From: Diphasiastrum complanatum | Taxonomy: Eukaryota > Streptophyta > Lycopodiopsida > Lycopodiales > Lycopodiaceae | Length of the DNA: 29,565 nucleotides | Assembly (NCBI GenBank): GCA_029204225.1 | Contig: MU836393.1 | Coordinates: 1-29,565, forward strand | Direction of reading: 5' to 3' | Program-made: the position numbers and the translations under genes | In this document: piece after piece, positions 9,501 to 19,162 of the stretch | Layout of the letters: each line of letters begins with the position of its first letter | Position numbering within the stretch: the stretch's first letter is position 1 | Notes under the pieces: model-generated | The model's database searches: none | Told to the model about the DNA's origin: nothing | What the model saw: the letters and a program-made list of their open reading frames with translations, nothing else

Positions 9501-11317
9501 ATTCTTCAGCCTCAGCCTTGGAAGACGCTCATGAACAATGGGATCATCAAGGAAGACCATATCCAGCAACCTTTTGTGAGCAAGATCCGCGTATGGTAAG
9601 TTATACGTACAATAGCCTGTGTGTAATGCATGAAAAACTATTTAAACACCATTCTGAATTTCAAAATATAGAATTGAAGTTTGAGAAGTGTACCATGCAT
9701 GCACATTGCAATCACTCGGATAGTTTATTGGCTTAGTTTGGTTGCAATTTCTGATCATCTGTGCTTATCGTTTCAAACATTCTGAGATTCTCATTTGTAT
9801 CACAATGAAGTTGCCTTGTGCGTTTTATGTGGATCATATGGGATGACATGCGTGAGATTGAGAAAATGCATTTAAACTTTATTCGCATGTGACCTTGATT
9901 ATATTCTAGGTCAATATTCATTATGTAGTATTACTTGTGTAATGCACACAAGCAATGTTTCCTGATTTGCTGATCTGAGCAATTCTGCTCGTGATTCCTA
10001 TTTACATCAGAATGAACCAATTTGAACGGAAAAAAACTTACAGAATTTTTATTTTTGTCAATTATTTTTATAGAGGTTTGTTTTTTGGATATCCAGTTCA
10101 TTTTGAATAGAACCTTCAGTAGTCAAATTTCAATGTGTAGGCCTCTCCCATGCCTGATCCTTTTTTTATTTCGAAATTCTAATGTTATTTACTCATCTGC
10201 AGTCAGTGATTTGTAGATACTGAACAATGAGCACTGGCTACTAAGTATTCAAAACATATGTCATGATTGTTCAGTTACAAATAAGATTTAGGTTTTGAGT
10301 ATTAGGCTTTAACGTTTCTGATCTATAATAAATCTTAACATTGAGCATGAAATTTTTTTCAGGGCACTTAAGCCACACTGGAACATTAGGAATCAGGACC
10401 AGGATTTAGGATTTAAGGACCTAGACAACTGTAATTGTATCATGTCATTAGTTTGCACCCTAAACCCTTAACCAGCACTTGTGTTTTTGGTGGAACAAAA
10501 CCCAAGGTCAATTTATTATTGCTCAAAAACCCTAAAAGCGATTCTTTGATTTGATTTTTTTGGGGCCCATTTAAATCAGCTTAGATAAGCCGATTTGGCC
10601 TATTCAGACTTACCCATTTGAATTAATCTGGAAGCATTGCACATATATTTATAAGTATTGCTATAAGGGGTAAATGGGAGATGAAATTTGAGTTTAAGAG
10701 CACAGTGACTGAGAGTTAGTCTAGCTCAAGCTGTTAATTTTAATACATTGAGAACAAGGTCTATTCTCTATTGGTTAGAATGGCTATTAATTACTCCCAT
10801 ATAAACCTCCAATGACATGCCTATGCCCTGTTGTGAGGAACGTTAGTGTCACGAACTTCTAGAATATATGTGTGAAAGCGTGTGACAACTTCCGAATGCA
10901 GTTGATTGCATGGTTGAATTGCCAAACAATATATAGTTTGGATTGACTTACAAGCGTTTCTCTTGAACTTTTCTTTTCAGTTTGGAGATCTCATCTTAAA
11001 TTTGTTATGAAAATGATACAGAGTGATCTTCAAACCCATTTGAGGGATAGAGGGCTTCCTTTTGACCTAGTCTGCTGCCTTGGACATTTGCAGGTAATTG
11101 CATGCAAGAATACTTGCTTTCTAAATATATTTCAAGAAGATAGGTCTTGAGTAATACTGGAATTTCTAATGAATGGAGTTGACAATGTGATTCTCATAAT
11201 TGCTTAGGATTGCTTTTCAAGTGAGAATATGGCAAAACACTTGCTTCAAAATGTGGCGGCATTGCTCAAGCCAGGAGGCTATTTTTTTGGCACCACTGCT
11301 GACTCTTCAACTATATG
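9501..11317 (+). CDS. mRNA cap guanine-N7 methyltransferase (isoform 2-like), three internal exons
   Basis: Three exons join in frame. The first is 9501-9595 (acceptor TTTACAAG, donor GTAAGT; ends CEQDPRM). The second is 11022-11093 (acceptor GATACAG, donor GTAATT; LPFDLVCCLGHLQ). The third is 11208-11317 (acceptor TGCTTAG, donor GTTAGT; LLKPGGYFFGTTADSSTIW). The order and spacing match the S-adenosylmethionine-binding core of plant cap methyltransferase 2, which adds the N7 methyl group to the 5' cap guanosine of mRNA in the nucleus. The glycine-rich SAM motif I exon, expected upstream, and the exon after SSTIW, expected to begin AKYQ, were not found in the window. The Ty3 and LINE insertions lie upstream and a gypsy/hAT cluster downstream, so the gene is either split by very long introns or is a fragment. 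No stop or frameshift was seen within the three exons. Confidence 0.78.
9596..11021 (+). other. Intron of the cap methyltransferase gene
   Basis: This AT-rich stretch has a GTAAGT donor at its left end. The chosen acceptor GATACAG at 11015-11021 keeps the protein match continuous; an alternative acceptor TTTTCAG at 10974-10980 would insert about 13 codons. Nothing coding was recognised inside. Confidence 0.65.
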
Positions 11318-12840
11318 GTTAGTTACAAGTGTATTCCGCCAAATGGCATCCACCAAATCCATGCATAAAATGTTGCTGGAACCTGTTTATTATAAGGTGT
11401 ACATTTAAAGTCTTTGGTGGCTATTGTGAGTGCCGAGAGTGGAATTCTTTTACTGAACTTTCCATATGCAAACGGCCTGGATGTCCCATTATTTGCTGTG
11501 TTAAAGCTTATGATCAGGATTGTTGATATAGCTCTGAGTCTTTCCTATGCTTCATTTGTTATTGATTGTTTGAATTTTCTTCAAAGAAGCATTTCAATAG
11601 ACTATGAGGCTTTATGGGAGCTAAGAAAGACTGTAGGAGTATGTCATAATAATTATTGATCATAGTTGCTCAAAAAGTTAGCTTTGAAATTGTTTATGGG
11701 TGAAGTAGATGGTCTGTGAGGTTCATTATTGTGCTATTGGAGTTTAAAACAGTCCAAAATTCATTTTTATGCTATGGTTGAAGAAATAGCTTGAATGTCA
11801 GGAGTATGTCAGCAATCTCCACTGAAATAAATTTATGAACGTCAATAAACTGAGTATAATAATTTCAGCAGCTGATCATTTTGCAGAGGTGCTACCCATA
11901 CTTTGCCTCTAGCTAAAGGTTTAATATCTCCCATTAGCAGTTCCTTTGTGGCTTGTTGGAATTCAACTTCGTCCTGATTGATTTTATCATCACTATGATG
12001 CAATGTTCCCACCATTGTTTTCGTTTTGGAATTTTGGTTTTTACAAGTTTTTGAATGATGTTTGGCATAGTTAACATAATGTCTTAACATCCTCTGCCTC
12101 AACCACATGCCATACAATACTCGTATCCAATAAACTTTTACACCCGACACACTTTTATGGTCGCATACCCAGCGATCACATCCTCAACATCTAGATCGAC
12201 AACAGCGACAACGATCCATTCCGGGCACGCTTTTTCCACATCACAGCTTTTTTTAGCAGGATTGGATGATGGCATCACTACTTTTCTACATGGCCTTTCA
12301 TACACACATGATAGATTGTAGGTAGACTAGTTGGTCCTTGAACTAGATACCCACTTGAACGAGTAGTCTTCCATAACGAGATACAACACATTGTATGGTG
12401 ACGCTATTAGACCCAACTAGTTCTTCACCATCAGAAGGTTGCTTTGAGCCTTTCCTAGAAAATGATTACGAGGGAGTTGAGACCCCTCATAGTGCCCAGT
12501 TCTCATTCACACTCTTACCAAGCATCTATAAGAAGCCTACCATGCCAAGCAAACAGATATTCCAGGATCAAGCAGCTATGCATACCCCTCTCCCAGCTAT
12601 ATCTTTGCCAATCCATGAATCACCTGTTGTTGCTTCTGAAAATCACATAAACCGTCAACCAATAAGTTATGCCGTCATGTAAAACCTAGAAACATGAAAG
12701 ATAGGATGCCCTTTACAAGTTTTAGGTAAAGCTAAATTATAAGCAACATCACTTAATCTTTTTGACAATTTTCCAGGGTCCCACAGTAACACGGATATAG
12801 CTTGTAACATTTTCCGGTCCTTAGGGTTTTAGAGTCCTTT
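11318..12840. other. Unassigned AT-rich sequence after the methyltransferase exons
   Basis: No protein family was recognised. Two moderate open frames occur: 11842-12150 on the minus strand (Lys/Gln-rich, 102 residues) and 12395-12682 on the plus strand (95 residues, Ser/Pro-rich). Neither shows a motif, splice pattern or repeat that would support a gene. The stretch may be intron or transposon debris. Confidence 0.45.
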
Positions 12841-13131
12841 GGTAAGGTTCATCCTGTTTTTCATGTTTCACGCTTAAAGAAGGTTTTACATGACGGTGGT
12901 AACTTGTTGGCTGATGGCCTTATTGTTTCAGGAGCATGGGGAGGTGATGCTTGGACCAACGAGGGTATTAGACCGGAGGCATAGACGGTTGCGGAATCTT
13001 TTGCTCCGTTAGTACTTGGTTGCATGGCATGGACGACCTCTCAATGATGTTACCTGGGAGACCGCGCATGGGTTGCATGCACAATATCCAGCTTTGCCAT
13101 CGAGGACGATGTCATATGAGGAGGGAAGGGA
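12841..13131 (+). pseudogene. pol: Tail of a second chromovirus integrase with chromodomain
   Basis: The reading GKVHPVFHVSRLKKVL is the end of the integrase GPY/F region. A one-base frame change at about 12927-12932 leads to RVLDRRHRRLRN and then the chromodomain YLVAWHGRPLNDVTWE. An in-frame TAG at 13010-13012 stands just before YLVAW, where Glu or Gln is usual. A purine-rich tract (GAGGAGGGAAGGGA) follows and then an LTR start. Everything upstream in this element is missing. Confidence 0.82.
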
Positions 13132-13777
13132 TGTCACATGTACTTTAAATCCCTTGCCCAATGTAAATGGTAAATTGTAATTATTAAATTGTAAATGGCT
13201 AAGTCATTGGCATGTGGAGACAATTGTAAATTGCAATGTAAATATTTGTTATAGTGACTAAATCCGAGATGGCCAAGGGGGTATTGGGTCTCATGAGAGT
13301 CTGCTGGACTGACCTTCAAAAAAGTAGGAAGGGTTGACCGGTCAACGTGACACATGTCATATGCTCACTGGGACACTTGGTCCAGTGCGTGAGTGACACT
13401 TGTCGGACGGGTCAACAGGACATGTGTCATATGCTCATTGGGACACGGTCCAATGCATGAGTGACATTTGACTGTCCACCTACTAGCTTGCCTATGTGTC
13501 AGTGTACTGCCAAGTGGCAAGTGTCGACTGTGCATGGAGTTTGCCATGTGTCGACGTTAGGATGTGTTAGGGTTGAGGGGTGGTTGAGGGGATATAGTGT
13601 GAGCCTTGTCAGGCATTCCTCATTATGGTATTCCTATGCAGCTATGGTTGGGAGGAGACTTGCAGCAGAGCTCTCATGTTTGCTTGTTCATCTATATACA
13701 TTTGCTTGAGATTAATAAAGTGATGGATTTTCTAGGTAATTTTGTGTACTTACTTAGGGTTTGTGAGCTTGTGTGCA
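13132..13777 (+). repeat. 3' LTR of the second chromovirus
   Basis: The LTR is inferred to start at TGTCACATG directly after the purine tract. It contains an imperfect direct duplication (about 13336-13404 and 13410-13475, sharing CATATGCTCA and GGGACAC) and an AATAAA-like signal at about 13714-13719. The right end is set only by where homology to hAT copy C begins, so it may be truncated. No partner LTR is in the window. Confidence 0.65.
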
Positions 13778-13778
13778 A

Positions 13779-16700
13779 CGTGGCCTACCATGGAGACCTG
13801 CTGCTGCAAAAGTGGATGGCGATGAAGGGGCTGCAGGCCTCAACGGTATCGGTGGCACTGGAGGTGCTGTGCGGCGCACATACACCCTCTGAGGAACTGG
13901 AGGAACTGCAGGCACCTTGTGTAGCTGCTCTGGCTGAAACTCTGTGTAGGGCATGCTGGCTAGAGAGGATGGGGGCACCCTGACGCTCGGCATCTACTGG
14001 GCCTCTGAATCCAAGTCTGCAATCAAGTCGTCCAGCTGGGCAACCGAATACAAATGCTCTGGGCTCTGGGACTCATCATGTGCACCATCCTCTGGATCAT
14101 CTCGTGCCTCATCCTGTGCACCATGCGGATCCTGCATGGCCTCCCAATCGGTACAATCAAAGTCATCTGGTGACTCCTTTGGTGTGCTGTCATAGAAATG
14201 CCTATGGCTCTGTGATGCACGCATCCAAGCAGCTGCGGAAGGTAAACCCAAATCACTCTGCCCCCTATCAAGAGCCTCCTCCATCATATCAACATAAGAA
14301 GGTATGCCACTGGCCCCCCTTGTGTGCCCTGCCCGTCTCCCGGTATAATCTGTGGCATGTGTCCCACCTCTACCACATGATGCACCTGTGATCCCTGCTC
14401 TAGGCGTGTGCCCAACACCTGTATCATTTGCCTCATCACGCTCTGATCTGGCGAACACAACCCGAATGGGCTCATCCTCATCCTGATCATCCTCTGACAC
14501 TGGCTCATCTGCCTCGTACAATGAAGGCTCTCTGTGCTCAAGCCCGAGCTCTCTCTCTCTCTCATCTCGACAAGTTCCCTCTCTCTCTCTGCCATCAACT
14601 GTGTACCCAGGTCATCTGCAGGCATGGGATGGGTGCTGTTCGTAGGCAAGTCAACCTGGCGCTCCAAATTAGATATCTTCGTCTGCAAGGTTTAAAATTT
14701 GCATGTTAGAGAGACAACTTTATCAAGAAATGAAACCAACATACCAGGAGTCAACCAAACTGCTATGGGAGAATAGCTTATCACCTGCAATGCGCTCGTA
14801 ATGGTCGGAAGTCTCCTGGCGAGACGTGCGTTGGTGCTGCAAGGTTAAAAATTTGCATGTCAGAGAGACAATTTGATCAACAAACAAAACCAACGTATAA
14901 GTCGTCAACCAACATGCTCCGGGAGAATAACTAATCACCTGCAATGCGCTCGTAATGGTCGAAAGTCTCCTGGCGAGGCGTGCGTTGGTGCTACAGAACA
15001 CCAACCGCTCCAACTGACTCACTGACAACCTGTTTCTTCTCCTCATGTGAATGAGTGCCCATGTGCTCCAATTACGCTCACACACGGAGGCAGCACAGTC
15101 CTGTGGTACGTGCATTGAAATACTTCAGCACATTTGCACGGGTGGAAGTTCAACGAAACACAGCAATGGAGGATAAAATGAGATGCATACCTGAGAAAGG
15201 ACACGCAGTGCAAGACGATGTATAGATGGGTATGTGCTACCGAACATGGTCCACCAGGTAATGGGAGCTGCCTCCTCTCTGGATCCTGAGCAGCCGGGTG
15301 GCCGAATGTGCCCATGCCGAAACGAAATGCAGCGAGCTCCTCCATGAGCCTGATAGGATCCAAACCTATGTGTGGACCCACTCTGTGAATGTACTGAAGC
15401 CAATCGGCCTCGAGCTCCCTGTCTGCGATCTGTGTCGGAGAGAGGAAGAGGGGATGCAGCATGTGTGCAACGCTGTGGATACTCCTATGGAAGTAGTTCC
15501 ACCGCGTCTCCCAGATGAACTTCAGCTCGGTCATCCTGCAGGTGAGAGGCATGTTAAAACCTGGGCATTACGAAGAAACGTAACATTGACAGAAAAACAA
15601 GCTAGCAACCACTGAAAAGATAAAGACCAATTACAACACTATACCGCTTACCTCTCTGGCTGCAGGATGGGCAACTGCAGGAACTGTCCGATCCGGTCCA
15701 TGAGCTCATACACCAGTCCAAGTGTCGACCCCTCGCTGTCAGCCATGCGGAGCACAATGTAGAGTAGTCGAAGCAGTCCTGACAATGTCTGTGCATCCCT
15801 CCAGACTCGACCTTATCCCTCAGCATGTGTGTACGGACAACCTCTGAACTAGGGACTCTCCAGCTAGGGCTGACAAACTGTGCAAGGCGGAAGGCCCTTC
15901 TGAAGGGCTCAGAGTCAGTGATGGCAAATGGAAGGTTCAGCTCATAAATCAGACTGGCCATGGCCTGTGTGGCCTCTCTATCCATGTGCGGCTGATGCGT
16001 GCCACGAATGCTTTGCTGCCTAAGAACTCGCCCAGCTGGGCGACGGGTAGCGGACCTCCAGCACGGTGCAGCGAACGTGACGGGAATGGATGATGACGCG
16101 ACAGGCTGGGCACTAGTGGATGCATCAGCTGTAGACGTGGAATGGGGAGAGTGGGATGCACTGGCCGGGATGGGTGCAGCAGCGTAAGTGGGGTACACTG
16201 GTGGAGGGTGGACATCTGGCATAGGATACGAAAACTGCTGGGTAGGAGGTCATCCAGATGTGAAGGGAGGGAGGAAGGGATCTCCTCAGCATCCTGGAAG
16301 GCCTCATCATTGGCATCCGAGGCCTGCTCCTGCTCGGGTGGCGGGAAGTCCATGAGAAAGTCGTAAATTGGGGGAGTACGAGCAACAGTAGGTGGTGGTG
16401 GAACCGCAGTGGCAACTGGCGGACGCGGTGGGACGGGATCCACCGGAATGGGTGCAGATGATGGTGCGTGATGCGGAACTGTCTGAGGGGGATGAGGGGC
16501 AAAGGGACTGGACGAGGATTCTCTTTCTCTCCTCGTGCGTGCCAGCCAAGCAGGCAGCAACTCAGGGTCAACCACGTAAGGAGCGGTGCAAAACCGAAGA
16601 ACACCCTCCGAAATGGTGTTCTCCCCCGCCACAAGACGTGGCCCGTAGGTATCCAAAAGTCGCTGCCTGATGGGAACGGACATGCTGGCACAGGGGGCAG

Positions 16701-16890
16701 CATTCAATGTGCCACCATCTCTGGCGCGTGCGCCGAGTAGGTGGCCTTTAAGGCAAGTGAGGGTGGCAACGAACTCGGCGAGGCAATATCGACAGCGCAC
16801 GATCCTTGCATCGGACTTGTTGGACTTGTCGGGAACCCGCCTGACAATGTCCACCTCGTCCCACAGATCGGCAAGGTTGGAATGCACCAT
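13779..16890 (-). pseudogene. hAT-like transposase of copy C, internally deleted
   Basis: It starts at ATG 16890-16888 (MVHSNLADLWDEVDIVRR). A BED finger (RCRYCLAEF, then LKGHLLGARA) and a Pro-rich linker follow. The frame breaks at about 16241-16244, a one-base loss shared with copy B. The segment between RDKVES and the block starting WRDAQTLS is deleted at about 15803-15806; roughly 640 bp present in copy A, including the DUF659 core, is gone. Inferred exons are 16890-15652, 15535-15191, 15100-14939 (hAT dimerisation block CERNWSTWALIHMRRRNRL), a duplicated 14836-14785, and 14682 onward. The last exon carries an acidic stretch (EADEPVSEDDQDEDEP) and a Pro-rich tail. The last intron-exon unit is tandemly duplicated. 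The copy is not functional. Confidence 0.82.
14683..14990 (-). repeat. Tandem duplication of an intron plus exon end in copy C
   Basis: Two units with a period of about 154 bp each contain the end of the dimerisation exon (52 bp: 14990-14939 and 14836-14785) and the following intron. Copy B has one unit. Both exon ends keep a CAG|GTGAT-type donor and the extra copy has its own TTGCAG acceptor. Because 52 is not a multiple of three, using the extra exon would shift the frame. Confidence 0.75.
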
Positions 16891-17205
16891 CTCTGTAGAA
16901 GGAACTGGGGAAAGAAGGCAGAGATCTCTGTGGGTGCGATAGGAGTCGGAAGGCTTGAAAAAACGAGAACAAAGGCCGAAATAGCAATAGCAGGGGCAGA
17001 CGCGATCAGTGCAACGCGAAGATAGTATGATGGCGAGGAGTGGGCATACAACAGCGAGGGCACGGACAGCAGGGCGATCGGTAGGGAGAGAGATGAAGCG
17101 AGGGGGGGGGGGGGAATCAGGTTAAAAAAATATATATATATATTAAATATTAAAAAATATTTTATATTAGAAAATATTATATATTAAAAAATAATATATA
17201 TTGTG

Positions 17206-17287
17206 GTACCGCGGATCAGTATGGATCCACGGTACCACAGTGGATCCGCGGTACCAGGATCCGCGGATCCTAGTACCGCTAGATCTA

Positions 17288-17289
<2 letters not shown>
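17206..17289. repeat. Palindromic terminal array of copy C
   Basis: Multiple GGTACC, GGATCC and CCGCGG words form nested inverted repeats, for example GTGGTACCGCGGATC facing GGATCCACGGTACCAC. The array ends CTATG and then TA repeats. It matches the left end of copy B closely in inverted orientation. Confidence 0.8.

Positions 17290-17330
<41 letters not shown>
17290..17330. repeat. TA tract between copy C and the copia fold-back
   Basis: This is an almost pure TA dinucleotide run. It abuts the terminal array of copy C on the left and the fold-back arm on the right. Confidence 0.9.
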
Positions 17331-17335
<5 letters not shown>

Positions 17336-17605
17336 TGGAAGTATAGCAAAGCAAAGCGAGATTCGTGATCAAAGGGTATGCACAAAGTAAAGGGATCGAC
17401 TATGAGGAGACCTTTGCGCCAGTATGTAAGTGGAATACTCTACATCTGATGCAAAGGGCAACCAAAATGTGAAGCTAAAGCAACAAGTAGACGTAGAGTA
17501 TTCCGCTTACATACTGGCGCAAAGGTCTCCTCATAGTCGATCCCTTTACTTTGTGCATACCCTTTGATCAAGAATCTCGCTTTGCTTTGCTATACTTCCA
17601 TCTGA
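17331..17605. repeat. Fold-back (inverted repeat) built from a Ty1/copia reverse-transcriptase fragment
   Basis: Arms 17331-17443 and 17493-17605 are each 113 bp and are inverted copies with two mismatches by eye, separated by a 49-bp spacer. Read on the minus strand, the right arm plus spacer encode a continuous copia reverse-transcriptase stretch ([18 protein letters not shown], then [17 protein letters not shown]). The left arm repeats only its first part in the opposite direction. A transcript across it would form a long hairpin. Both ends read TCAGATGG outward-in and abut TA tracts. Confidence 0.88.
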
Positions 17606-17619
17606 TATATATGTATATA

Positions 17620-17650
<31 letters not shown>
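17606..17650. repeat. TA tract between the copia fold-back and copy A
   Basis: TA repeats with two ATGTAT interruptions run from the fold-back to the left terminus of copy A. Confidence 0.9.
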
Positions 17651-17721
17651 CATAGTACCCTCTGGTACCGCTGGTATGGTACCGCCGGTACCATATCAGT
17701 GGTACCGCCGGTACGGTACCA
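17651..17721. repeat. Left terminal inverted repeat of copy A
   Basis: The sequence from CATAGTACC through several GGTACC words (such as GGTACCGCCGGTACC) faces the right end at 23614-23703 in inverted orientation. The two ends agree in composition and word order, but only imperfectly base by base. Confidence 0.65.
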
Positions 17722-17863
17722 TTTTTAATATTTTTTTTTTAATATATTTTTAGTAATTTTTTTTGCATATTAACTACCAAAAAAGGACAAAAAAAAGTAA
17801 AAAAAGGGGGTTCTGGGTGTAAAAAAAGAGGGTACAGTACATGGTGCAGGGGACTGTTGCAGT

Positions 17864-18045
17864 GGCACATGGGCACTGCGAGTGAGCAGACCGAGGGGCC
17901 AATGGGAGACCAACACAGGGGGGTAGCATCACATGGGGGCAAGTACAGAGGCACATGGGCATTGTGGGTGAGCAGACCATGGGCCCAATGGGAGACCAAC
18001 ACAGGGGGGAGCATCACATGGGGGCAGGTACAGAGGCACATGGAG
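17864..18045. repeat. Tandem repeat, period about 85 bp, in copy A
   Basis: Units beginning GGCACATGG start at 17864, 17950 and 18034, giving two full copies and a short third. They share AATGGGAGACCAACACAGGG and CATCACATGGGGGCA. The array lies between the left terminus and the small ORF, a place where subterminal transposase-binding repeats are found in other DNA transposons; that role is inference. Confidence 0.75.
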
Positions 18046-18083
18046 GGATGATGGGGATCCACATGGCCGATCAGGCTGTGGGG

Positions 18084-18090
18084 ATAAATA
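18084..18090 (+). promoter_or_regulatory. Possible TATA box for the small ORF of copy A
   Basis: ATAAATA in GC-rich surroundings lies about 185 bp upstream of the ATG at 18274. There is no other support. Confidence 0.35.
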
Positions 18091-18273
18091 GGCACTCACA
18101 ATGCCATTGTGGTCGGCATTTTCAGAGGCTGTGAGAGGGCTAGTGATAGACAGTGAGAGAGCAAGCGAGAGCCGGTGAGAGCCGATGAGAGGCTGTGAGA
18201 GGCTGTTTGAGAGCCAGGGTGCTGTGAGAGGGTGTTCAAGGATCAGGGTGCTGTGAGGAGAAGGTCGATCGAG

Positions 18274-18639
18274 ATGGCTGAGCGCATACCACCGAAGCCC
18301 GAGGGCGAAGCCAGGAGAAAGCTTGAGGAAGATATCCGAAGGCACAACGAGAGGCATCGGAAGCAAGAGGCAGATATCCGAGAGATGCTGCGACAGACTC
18401 GACAGAGAAATCCGGAACCGGAGCCACCCGCCCCCGCTGTGGATCATGTCCCTGCTGTCGAGCTGGATTTGGATGAGCAGATCGGAATGAATTTCACACG
18501 ACGGCAGCTCATCATGGTCAGGGAAAGGGCGGCCAGACGTCGGGCTAACCAGGAGGCAGCTCGGGCTAACCGGGAGGCAGAGCAAGGGCGACAAAACAAT
18601 GCATCAGACGAGGGCGAGGAGTCGGTGGAGGATCAGTGA
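18274..18639 (+). CDS. Small highly charged protein of unknown function inside hAT copy A
   Basis: The ORF encodes 121 residues from ATG 18274 (MAERIPPKPEGEARRKLEED) to TGA 18637-18639. The frame is open further upstream, but GAGATGG gives this ATG a purine at -3 and G at +4, so it is the preferred start. The product is rich in Arg and Glu with two probable helical, coiled-coil-like segments (residues about 12-45 and 75-105), a Pro-rich link between them (PEPEPPAPAV), and an acidic C terminus (SDEGEESVED). It has no Cys, signal peptide or membrane segment. No family was recognised. It lies within the element, converges on the transposase, and has no visible break. It could be an accessory element protein, a captured host fragment, or a chance ORF. 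Confidence 0.5.
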   Translation: MAERIPPKPEGEARRKLEEDIRRHNERHRKQEADIREMLRQTRQRNPEPEPPAPAVDHVPAVELDLDEQIGMNFTRRQLIMVRERAARRRANQEAARANREAEQGRQNNASDEGEESVEDQ

Positions 18640-19162
18640 GGGATGTTTAGAATAGATGAGGTCCACCCGTATGTGGCGGACTGTTGCTATGTAGTTTTCG
18701 ACAGTTTATGGTGCAGCAAATAACTAGATGGCTGCTTAAAAAAATGACAGTATATGTGATGTTATCCTGATACAACGGTTGAATATATACATAGTTGTTT
18801 TTTGTGCAACGCGAGCCTGGTCATGTAAGATGCAATGTCTGTAATTTTTTTAAATGCAGATGTATTACATGTGTTTATGAAATGTCGTTTGGGGTGTAGG
18901 GGTGATTGCTGTGCTCATGATGTAGGTGCATATATGTGAAGCTAGCATTCACTTCAAACGAAATTAAATGAAAATAGGATTCAGACACGCACATAGAATT
19001 CTTCAACATAAAATAAAGCATCACATGTACAGAGCGACATACGCACAATGTGCAGCAAATAATGTAGGCCAAACACTGTATATAATGTGAAAAATCATCT
19101 GAGTACAATGGTAGACCGTCTGCTAGAGACAAACTACTGAAACTAAAACAACAGAGCCACAA
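18640..19162. other. Region between the two convergent genes of copy A
   Basis: This AT-rich stretch, with T- and A-runs, presumably holds both 3' untranslated regions. No coding match or clear repeat was seen. Confidence 0.5.

Larger units (their letters stand above)
13778..17289 (-). mobile_element. hAT-like element copy C, truncated at its 3' end
   Basis: The outer 5' end is preserved at 17289, where a GGTACC/GGATCC-rich array stops in CTATG next to a TA tract. The inner end is cut at about 13778, where the match to copy A stops against the gypsy LTR, so the second terminus and the AT-hook tail are gone. The sequence is closer to copy B than to copy A. Confidence 0.8.

Noticed and set aside
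11842-12150. Minus-strand 102-residue open frame as a host gene
   Set aside because: No motif, homology or splice context; an isolated AT-rich open frame.
16704-17063. Open frame upstream of the copy C transposase, repeated near 23928-24308 in copy B
   Set aside because: It is preserved in both copies only because the DNA is duplicated; it overlaps the 5' leader and start of the transposase in another frame.
18236-18594. Minus-strand frames opposite the small ORF of copy A
   Set aside because: They run antisense across the ORF and the tandem repeat with no domain; the plus-strand frame has the better start and composition.
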